10,724 nucleotides of DNA from an uncultured Fibrobacter sp. (GTDB taxonomy: Bacteria; Fibrobacterota; Fibrobacteria; Fibrobacterales; Fibrobacteraceae): NCBI GenBank assembly GCA_947306025.1, contig CAMZFJ010000031.1:1-10724 (forward strand). The letters are read 5' to 3'. Within the stretch, counting starts at the first letter, position 1, and each line of letters opens with the position of its first letter. Made by a program: the position numbers and the translations under genes. The notes beneath the pieces were generated by a model. It worked only from the letters and a program-made list of their open reading frames with translations. It did no database searches and was not told the origin of the DNA. Below are positions 1 through 5,144 of the stretch, one piece after another.

Positions 1-1934
1 CCTGATGTATTGTAATACATCCCAGCACTGTCTAAATCAAGTTCAAAATTTGAACTTGAACTGGTCATTGCACTGCTGCTACTATTTGAACTCAGCTTCG
101 TTGCCTTCTTTTTTACCCACAAGTTCGGATGCCATAGTTCTTCTCCTTCGACTATTTCAGTAACGCTGCTGTCTGCTGGGTTTACAAGCGCTATTTTGGT
201 ATGAGCTCCATTTATATTAGTGAGTGTTGCCGCAATAATTGATGTCTCGCCATCGGTAGCCCATTCGGTATGGTCAAAGGAGTAGCCTGTGGGGGATTTG
301 ACGGATTGAATCAATTGTCCTGTGCTATCTGCGATGAAAACTCGTTCATGAGTGGCGTAGTCCTTTCCTACAAATTTTTTGCCGGGATTTCCGCCGAAGT
401 CGAGGAACGCGGTGCGTTTTGTTCCGTCCTGCGCGAGCGAAGCATTGCAGGCTTGGGCGCTGTCGTACCAGACAACGTCTTGAGCGTTCTTCGTGAGCGA
501 TGAGCCTTTCTTAGCGATGCGTGCCCGCAACAATCTGGCGCCCGTAACGGCGAGCGCGTTGTCTTCGCTGATGCCTCCGTGGTATGCGCCGTCGAAGAGC
601 TTTTTGGGCGTTCCAAATTTTCCGTTTGCGAACGGAACTTGCCATGTGCTTTGCGATTTCCAGGAATTGTCCTTGTTGTTGCCGGCATCGGTCACGTAGA
701 CAATTACAGTATCGTTTTCGATAATTCTCCAGCGGGGAATTACAGCTTTTTCGACATCTAGTTTTATGGGTGCGACTTTTTCTTCTTCGATATTCTGCAC
801 ATAAATTGTCGATTTTCCGGAAATTCCCTCGAAACCCGTGCAGTAGGCGATCCATTTGCCATCAGGTGAAATTTCGGGATGGTAAGCGCTGATATCTTTT
901 GTGATTTCTTTGACGGACTGGGTGCCGTTTAGGTAGTTGATGATGGCTATGTTGCCGGAAACATCATTGCGGAAAGCGAGTTTAACGTTGTACGATCCAA
1001 CAACTTTTTTGACAGTTTCGCTCCCGGTAAGTGGGATAATGACTTTTGTTTGCGATTTTCCGTCATTTCCCATCCAAAGCGCGTTCGGTACATTTCCGAA
1101 AGCGAGTCTAAAGCCAACGTATTCGGCCTTTGTTGAAGACGTGACTGTGTAGACATCTCCACGACTATAGGGATTGAGTTCATTATCTAAAGAAGAATAG
1201 CAACCTCCCTTAACAATTCTTTCTCCTAAGTTTCCGCCATCGGGGGCACCGACGTAGTTGGTGATTGTCGTGTCTCGAAAAGTTCCCATCCAGTCATTTA
1301 CCCATTCCATGGCGTTTCCGATTATGTCGCAGAAACCTGCAGAATCAGAACCGGCGGTACAGACGGAGTGTAGCTTGTATTCGGAGTTTCCGCTGTTCCA
1401 GCTTTTCTTGACATTCCAGGCGCGTGTTGCCGCGTAAATCCATTCCGCTTCAGTCGGGAGTCTAAATGCTTTTACATCGGCGTGAAACGCAAATCCTTCC
1501 AAATTTGTGCAATGCCCGTCGTTGGTGTAGATTGCCTTGCTGTAGGTGTATGCTGTGTCGTATTTTTTCTGCTTGCTTTGGGCGTTCGCAAATAGGACTG
1601 CATCGTAGTAAGTAATATCGGTAATCGGGAGGCTGTCGTTCTCGCATTTTCCAAAGGTTTTAAGTTTTGCTTTATGGGCAATTTCTGCGTAATCACCGCA
1701 AGTGACTTCGTGAATGCCCATGTAGAAATCATAGTCCAATAGAACGCTCATGGCAGGGCGCTCATTAACCTTAAAGCTTTTGTCGTTGGATCCAATGGTA
1801 ACGGAGCCGCTTTTGAGGAGAACGAAGCCTTCTATTTCGTTATCAGAGGTTGGCTCGCTAGAATGGCTTGACCCGCTGTCACTACAAGCAACAAATGCAA
1901 TAAGAAAAAATAAAAGTGAAATTGCTTGAAACAT
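1..1934 (-). CDS. Large lipoprotein, SUMF1-like domain plus TolB-like propeller (TIGR02171-like), 3' end outside window
   Basis: 644 codons are open from the ATG at 1934 to the left edge with no stop, so the C-terminus is missing. Residues 1-17 form a lipoprotein signal peptide (hydrophobic run, then FVAC with Cys17), followed by a Ser-rich stretch, which suggests a membrane-anchored exported protein. Residues about 36-280 carry the hallmarks of the formylglycine-generating-enzyme/SUMF1 fold: HEVTCGDY (75-82), FRLPTEAEW (157-165), GNAMEWVNDW (206-215), VKGGC (241-245) and GFRLAF (274-279). The only cysteine in the stretch 241-280 is C245, so the usual catalytic Cys pair seems absent and a non-enzymatic role is likely. 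Residues about 285-605 look like a TolB/WD40-type propeller (HPEISPDGKWIAY, 352-364), followed by a Ser-rich linker (614-628). The architecture matches what I recall of TIGR02171, a paralogous family of unknown function averaging over 900 residues. The Shine-Dalgarno is GAGGGG, 8 bases before the ATG. Confidence 0.85.
   Translation of the reverse strand, partial: MFQAISLLFFLIAFVACSDSGSSHSSEPTSDNEIEGFVLLKSGSVTIGSNDKSFKVNERPAMSVLLDYDFYMGIHEVTCGDYAEIAHKAKLKTFGKCENDSLPITDITYYDAVLFANAQSKQKKYDTAYTYSKAIYTNDGHCTNLEGFAFHADVKAFRLPTEAEWIYAATRAWNVKKSWNSGNSEYKLHSVCTAGSDSAGFCDIIGNAMEWVNDWMGTFRDTTITNYVGAPDGGNLGERIVKGGCYSSLDNELNPYSRGDVYTVTSSTKAEYVGFRLAFGNVPNALWMGNDGKSQTKVIIPLTGSETVKKVVGSYNVKLAFRNDVSGNIAIINYLNGTQSVKEITKDISAYHPEISPDGKWIAYCTGFEGISGKSTIYVQNIEEEKVAPIKLDVEKAVIPRWRIIENDTVIVYVTDAGNNKDNSWKSQSTWQVPFANGKFGTPKKLFDGAYHGGISEDNALAVTGARLLRARIAKKGSSLTKNAQDVVWYDSAQACNASLAQDGTKRTAFLDFGGNPGKKFVGKDYATHERVFIADSTGQLIQSVKSPTGYSFDHTEWATDGETSIIAATLTNINGAHTKIALVNPADSSVTEIVEGEELWHPNLWVKKKATKLSSNSSSSAMTSSSSNFELDLDSAGMYYNTS
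4..59. repeat. Two adjacent palindromes inside the coding sequence
   Basis: Positions 4-11 (GATGTATT) and 14-21 (AATACATC) are perfect 8-base inverted arms around GT. Positions 37-47 and 49-59 are perfect 11-base inverted arms (TCAAGTTCAAA and its complement) around one base. Both lie in the reading frame of the large lipoprotein, in and just after its Ser-rich linker. Whether they are functional or by-products of repetitive coding is unknown. Confidence 0.6.
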
Positions 1935-2014
1935 CGTATTTTCCCCTCTTTCTTATTTTTAAAGATAAGAAAAAAGTAAGTTTTGAGGGCGTAAAAATCG
2001 AAAATACGATGTTT
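1929..2014 (-). promoter_or_regulatory. Nested leader hairpin masking the RBS and start codon of the large lipoprotein gene
   Basis: The 15 bases at 1929-1943 (AAACATCGTATTTTC on the plus strand) are perfectly inverted at 2000-2014. The first copy contains the start codon (1934-1932). Inside this stem, CCCTC at 1944-1948, the complement of the Shine-Dalgarno, is inverted as GAGGG at 1985-1989. Inside that, 1949-1956 and 1965-1972 form an 8-base stem. In the minus-strand mRNA these would pair the ribosome binding site and the AUG with upstream leader sequence. This could be translational control, or it could be a pair of inverted protein-binding sites. It requires transcription to start upstream of 2014; I could not find a convincing promoter there. 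Confidence 0.55.
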
Positions 2015-2051
2015 TAGTACTACTTTATGGCCTTAATTAAAGGAAGTCCCC

Positions 2052-2533
2052 TTAATACGTTTCGCAATAAGGAATATCGTCGAACTCAACTGCTACATCG
2101 TCTTTTTTGAAATGGTTGAATAGCAGTACATCGTTTTTCGAAAAGAGCTCGTCGTTATTAAGGAAGGACATGACGATTTTGCAGAAACCGTTTTGTGGAA
2201 TGACGACACCGTGTTTTCTACGGGGGTAAGTGTTGTTGATGTGATTCCGCAAGCGTAATGGTAGGATTCCAAATTTGCTTTTCCCGGTTGAATGTATGCG
2301 GAGAAGAGATTGTCCTGTTCGCTAGTCCATGTGGGCTTGACGACGATCTTTTCACCACCGAGCTTGATTTGCTGTTGGTAACCGCCACTGCAGAAACCGA
2401 CGGGCTGGCGGAAAACACCGATGATCCCCGATTTCTGTTCAAACGTTTCTTTTTTAGATACGGAAAGGGATTGTGCGCACGAAGTCATGAGAATGCATGC
2501 GCTTAGAAAACCAAAAATTTTTAAGTATTTCAT
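2052..2533 (-). pseudogene. Small lipoprotein gene with probable -1 frameshift
   Basis: The gene starts at the ATG at 2533, with GAGGA just upstream, 25 bases after the ispD stop, so it is probably co-transcribed with ispD. Residues 1-19 are a lipoprotein signal (LMTSC, Cys19). The starting frame stays sensible to about YHYACGITSTTLTP. It then becomes a Ser/Thr/Lys-rich tail that stops at 2093, giving 146 residues. The overlapping frame at 2252-2052 encodes a much more protein-like end (KHGVVIPQNGFCKIVMSF to DDIPYCETY). One extra base in the run of five G at 2222-2226 or of four T at 2214-2217 would join the frames into 160 residues. Possible causes are a real mutation, slippage at the homopolymer, or a sequencing error. 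I do not recognise the family; four or five cysteines in the mature part suggest an exported disulfide-bonded protein. Confidence 0.65.
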
Positions 2534-2558
2534 TTGTCCTCGAGAGGGGTTGTCGCCT

Positions 2559-3290
2559 TTAAACATGTTTCGCTCGGTTTGCAAAAACTTCAAAGTCCTC
2601 AGGCGTAGTGAGCTTGTCGTTTGCGGATTCGCCCTTGACGATGTAAACGGGCTCGCCAAAGAATTCGAGAATGCTAGCTTCGTCTGTTGGCGTAAAGTCG
2701 AGCGGCTCTTTTGCAATGCGTGTGTAGAGCTGCTTGAGCAAATCGATACGCGCTGCTTGCGGTGTCTGCGCAAGCCAGACTTTACGGCGGTCGATCGTGC
2801 TTTCGACGCAGCCATCGCTTGCAACCTTGATGGTGTCGATCGCTGGTTTTGCAACGAGGCAACTGCCTTTGTTGACGAGTGTATCAAACACATCGCGGAT
2901 GATTTTTTCGCTTATAAACGGGCGTGCGACATCGTGCACTAGAACGTATTCGGCGCTACTCGTGAGTGCGTTTACGCCGTTTTCTACGGACTGCCAGCGT
3001 TCTGTACCGCCTAAAACAATCTTTAATTTTGTTCTAAACTTTTCGGCATTCTCGCTTGCAGAAATCCAGGCTTCGATTTCTTTTTCGAAATAGTCCTTCC
3101 AGTCTGTAGGAACCGCCATGACGACTTCTGCAATTTCGTCCATCTTGAGGAATGTTTCGAGAGAATACTGGTAGACGGGTCTATTGCCCAGTTGCATCAA
3201 CTGCTTGGGAATGTTGCCACCCATGCGCTTGCCAAGCCCGCCAGCGGGGAGAACAGCTGCGAATTTTCCGGAAAGTAATGAATTTGCCAT
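2559..3290 (-). CDS. ispD: 2-C-methyl-D-erythritol 4-phosphate cytidylyltransferase (IspD)
   Basis: This enzyme joins CTP and MEP to give 4-diphosphocytidyl-2-C-methylerythritol, the third step of the non-mevalonate isoprenoid pathway in the cytoplasm. The 243 residues match the usual length. Visible motifs are the nucleotide-binding loop PAGGLGKRMGGNIPKQ (15-30, with R22 and K29 equivalent to the essential Arg/Lys of the E. coli enzyme), GGTERWQSVENG (94-105), VHDVARP (118-124), WLAQTPQ (172-178), TDEASILE (202-209) and the C-terminal GESANDKLTTPED with K226. No key residue is missing. The start ATG lacks a clear Shine-Dalgarno, but homology begins within ten residues of it. It is the first gene of a short unit with the downstream lipoprotein; ispF is not adjacent in this window. 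Confidence 0.96.
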   Translation of the reverse strand: MANSLLSGKFAAVLPAGGLGKRMGGNIPKQLMQLGNRPVYQYSLETFLKMDEIAEVVMAVPTDWKDYFEKEIEAWISASENAEKFRTKLKIVLGGTERWQSVENGVNALTSSAEYVLVHDVARPFISEKIIRDVFDTLVNKGSCLVAKPAIDTIKVASDGCVESTIDRRKVWLAQTPQAARIDLLKQLYTRIAKEPLDFTPTDEASILEFFGEPVYIVKGESANDKLTTPEDFEVFANRAKHV

Positions 3291-3314
3291 ATAATAAAAA
3301 TAGAAAGTTTCGTG

Positions 3315-3343
3315 ATTATAGTCACGTGATTTAAAAGTAAGAA
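3315..3343 (-). promoter_or_regulatory. Candidate promoter for ispD
   Basis: A perfect TATAAT -10 lies on the minus strand at 3320-3315, about 25 bases before the ispD start codon. The hexamer 17 bases upstream (TTCTTA, 3343-3338) is a poor -35. The -10 sits beside the 8-base palindrome TCACGTGA, which could be an operator. The placement supports a short leader; the weak -35 limits certainty. Confidence 0.45.
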
Positions 3344-3406
3344 CTAAAAAGTTTTTTGGATGATATGAATGTTTTTAATTTTGGCGCGGTGTATAGGGAT
3401 AGCTAA

Positions 3407-3754
3407 ATGGAATTTGAAGAATTAAAACCGAGGAACCGAACAAAGATGGCTGTGGCCGCCTGTTTAGGTGGCTTTGTCGGAGCGCATAATTTTATGCTTG
3501 CTAACAGCGTTTCGGGTAGCATAAAAATTTATTTGACTTTAGTGGCTCTGATTGCTCCGCACCATGTAGGCCTGTGTCTTGCTTTGGTCAACTTTGCCTG
3601 GGTGTTGTTTGATCTCTGGCAGATTTGTTTTGTGAAGACTCTGCCAGAAATCCGTTTTGAAGGTAGCCGGAAAAAAGCCGCACTAGTTGTTTTTGTGTAC
3701 TTGTCTATTGCGGCTGTACTTGCGGTCTTCTTTATTCGAAATTACGGTGCCTAG
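3407..3754 (+). CDS. TM2-domain small membrane protein
   Basis: 115 residues with three hydrophobic stretches: about 14-31, 40-73 (including a re-entrant or second helix) and 90-110. The first two fit the TM2 domain pattern: GGFVGAHNFML (21-31, the family's glycine-rich first helix ending in the conserved His/Phe) and LVNFAWVLFDLWQI (60-73, with the conserved Asp at 69). The third helix is an addition to the basic two-helix domain. It probably sits in the inner membrane; the biochemical role of bacterial TM2 proteins is not established. AGGGA lies 7 bases before the ATG. The gene converges on the YbjQ-like gene, with only 6 bases between the stops and no terminator visible between them. Confidence 0.75.
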   Translation: MEFEELKPRNRTKMAVAACLGGFVGAHNFMLANSVSGSIKIYLTLVALIAPHHVGLCLALVNFAWVLFDLWQICFVKTLPEIRFEGSRKKAALVVFVYLSIAAVLAVFFIRNYGA

Positions 3755-3760
3755 CTGTAA

Positions 3761-4075
3761 TTATTTCTTGTAGCGGACTGCGGTTCCGTAGGCGATAATT
3801 TCTGCGGCACTTGCCATCAGGCTGCTTGTGGAATAGCGCACGTTTATAATGGCATCGGCGCCAATGGATTTAGCTTCCTGGATCATGCGTTCCGTTGCTT
3901 TTTGGCGTGCTTCGTTCATCATTTCGGAGTAGCCTGCAATTTCGCCACCGATAATTGTTTTGAGGCCGGCGAAAATGTCTCGAACGACATTCTTCGAAAA
4001 AACAATGCTCCCTTTGACGAGCTGGACTGTTTCGATTTCCTTGCCACTGATAAAGTCAGTATTGACGATAAGCAT
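3761..4075 (-). CDS. ybjQ: YbjQ / UPF0145 (DUF74) family protein
   Basis: 104 residues, close to the E. coli YbjQ length of 107. Family signatures are RDIFAGLKTIIGGEIAGY (32-49), the helix SEMMNEARQKATERM (50-64), GADAIINVRY (72-81) and AYGTAV near the end (95-100). The family is small, soluble and widespread, with no established biochemical function. The frame is open upstream to an ATG at 4153, but the ATG at 4075 is chosen because a perfect AGGAGG lies 5 bases before it and YbjQ homology starts at the first residues there. TATATT at about 4110 is a possible -10 without a good -35. Confidence 0.9.
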   Translation of the reverse strand: MLIVNTDFISGKEIETVQLVKGSIVFSKNVVRDIFAGLKTIIGGEIAGYSEMMNEARQKATERMIQEAKSIGADAIINVRYSTSSLMASAAEIIAYGTAVRYKK

Positions 4076-4080
4076 TTGAA

Positions 4081-4086
4081 CCTCCT
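4081..4086 (-). promoter_or_regulatory. Shine-Dalgarno that sets the ybjQ start
   Basis: A full AGGAGG lies five bases upstream of the ATG at 4075. It shows that the shorter 104-residue reading is the real protein, not the 130-residue frame opening at 4153. Confidence 0.85.
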
Positions 4087-4140
4087 GAATTTGGATGTGA
4101 ATAATATACTCATTTGTACGGCGGAAAAGTTTTTTTGCAT

Positions 4141-4170
4141 AAAAACCCTGCACGTTTTTCGTGCAGGGTT
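4141..4170 (-). terminator. Rho-independent terminator of the 4202-4891 gene
   Basis: A perfect 11-base stem (AACCCTGCACG, 4144-4154, with its complement at 4160-4170) encloses a 5-base loop. On the minus strand the stem is followed by a run of five T (4145-4141, overlapping the stem by two). It lies 32 bases past the stop codon of the minus-strand gene. On the plus strand no T run follows, so it acts in one direction. Confidence 0.85.
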
Positions 4171-4201
4171 GTGGTTATTGAGGAGGAATATGAATAATAA
4201 A

Positions 4202-4891
4202 TTAGTAGACGAAGAACAACCCGATGTGTGGAGTCACATTGACGCCTGTGAATAGGTAAGAAAGTCTGCTTGTTTTGGACAATCGGGCAGGATCGTTGTA
4301 GTAGGCTCCAATTCCGTATGCATTTGTAGTGATGTCTATGCCGCCAATGACGCCGATGTTATCGAAAACATGGTAACCAACAATGACCGTGCCACCGATG
4401 ACCGCATCAACATATCTCGCCCCGGGGTTGTATTTGTGTGTTTCTGTTTTTACGTCCCCTTCGAGCAATTTCAAGTCAACTCCGCAAAGGAAATACACCG
4501 CGGCAATCAAATCGTTCGAAATAGGGGCCATGCCAATGCCTAGCTTGACGTTAAAATCGAGCCCTTTTAATTCTGTCTTTTGGCGGGTGATTTCATCTTT
4601 GAATTCTCCGTTTAAAAAGCCGATCCCCAATCCGAATACGGAAGAGTAGCCGTTTTTTTCTGTTTTATAGCGTGTCCAGCCAAATTGGTAACTCACGGAA
4701 CTCCAGTCGTAGTTGATGGCTTTTATCTTCCATGTCTCTGATTCGATAGGCAGATAAAAATTCATGCTCTGGAGGCTTTTGGTTGTCCTGATAGGCTTTT
4801 TTTCGTTGGTCTGGGATGCGCTTTGCGCAAACAGCATTGTACTACACACAATAATTACGATAGCCACTGTTCTGGAGAACATTTTAAGCAT
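4202..4891 (-). CDS. Exported protein, probable outer membrane beta-barrel, family not recognised
   Basis: 229 residues from the ATG at 4891. The frame opens further upstream at 4948, but AAGGAG lies 5 bases before 4891 and a textbook signal peptide begins there: basic start MLKMFSR, hydrophobic 8-21, likely cleavage around 22-25 (LFAQSA). The mature part alternates Gly and aromatic residues in short amphipathic strands (SVSYQFGWTRY, SSVFGLGIGFL, VKLGIG, AVIGGTVIVGYHVF, NAYGIGAYY) and ends in an aromatic residue (GLFFVY), as outer membrane barrels do. One cysteine remains in the mature chain (about 136). There is no enzyme motif. It is a single-gene unit closed by the terminator at 4141-4170. 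A periplasmic beta-sandwich protein is the main alternative. Confidence 0.75.
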   Translation of the reverse strand: MLKMFSRTVAIVIIVCSTMLFAQSASQTNEKKPIRTTKSLQSMNFYLPIESETWKIKAINYDWSSVSYQFGWTRYKTEKNGYSSVFGLGIGFLNGEFKDEITRQKTELKGLDFNVKLGIGMAPISNDLIAAVYFLCGVDLKLLEGDVKTETHKYNPGARYVDAVIGGTVIVGYHVFDNIGVIGGIDITTNAYGIGAYYNDPARLSKTSRLSYLFTGVNVTPHIGLFFVY

Positions 4892-4896
4892 ATATA

Positions 4897-4902
4897 CTCC
4901 TT
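4897..4902 (-). promoter_or_regulatory. Shine-Dalgarno that sets the start of the barrel protein
   Basis: AAGGAG is five bases upstream of the ATG at 4891, directly before the signal peptide. This favours the 229-residue form over the 248-residue frame opening at 4948. Confidence 0.8.
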
Positions 4903-5013
4903 GGCCGATAACGAGTTTTATCATTGCTCCGTCTGTAAATATAGCCAAATGTCCTTGAATCGCTTAAAAATATCTTACGAAAACATTCCAATTTAGAATG
5001 GTATCGTACGAAA

Positions 5014-5038
5014 TGGCGTTTTTTTGAAAAAAAAGCCA
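5014..5038. repeat. A/T-tract inverted repeat in the gap before the helicase gene
   Basis: TGGC at 5014-5017 and GCCA at 5035-5038 flank opposed T7 and A8 tracts, giving a hairpin of about 12 pairs with one mismatch. No T run follows outside the stem on either strand, so it is not a typical terminator. It sits in the roughly 250-base gap between the divergent barrel (4891) and helicase (5145) genes and may be a bent or binding site. Nearby, GAATG and CATTC at 4985-5001 form another short inverted pair. Confidence 0.4.
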
Positions 5039-5077
5039 ATTGATTGTGACTGTCTTTCGGTGTCTATATGATTTAAC

Positions 5078-5106
5078 TTGACGGAATATATTCAAAAGAC
5101 TACTTT
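5078..5106 (+). promoter_or_regulatory. Candidate promoter for the helicase gene
   Basis: TTGACG (5078-5083, five of six to the sigma70 -35) is followed after 17 bases by TACTTT (5101-5106, a weak -10). A start near 5113 would leave a leader of about 32 bases before the ATG at 5145. This is position and consensus evidence only. Confidence 0.4.
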
Positions 5107-5144
5107 TTGTGCAGTAAAACAAATGTTCACTATGCGAGGCGCAG

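Noticed and set aside
2559..2893. Upstream extension of the lipoprotein frame through ispD
   Set aside because: The frame is open by chance within ispD; the lipoprotein signal peptide and a ribosome site place the start at 2533.
2421..2942. Plus-strand 173-residue open frame opposite ispD and the lipoprotein
   Set aside because: It is antisense to clear IspD motifs and spans the boundary of two real genes.
4190..4255. A 21-codon plus-strand frame (MNNKLVDEEQPDVW...) with a perfect AGGAGG four bases upstream
   Set aside because: It lies antisense to the end of the barrel protein gene, has no visible promoter, and its purine-rich ribosome site may be a chance product. It is too short to support by composition.
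5014..5038. T/A-tract hairpin as an intrinsic terminator
   Set aside because: The T and A runs are inside the stem and none follows it; both flanking genes point away from this site, so none would end here.
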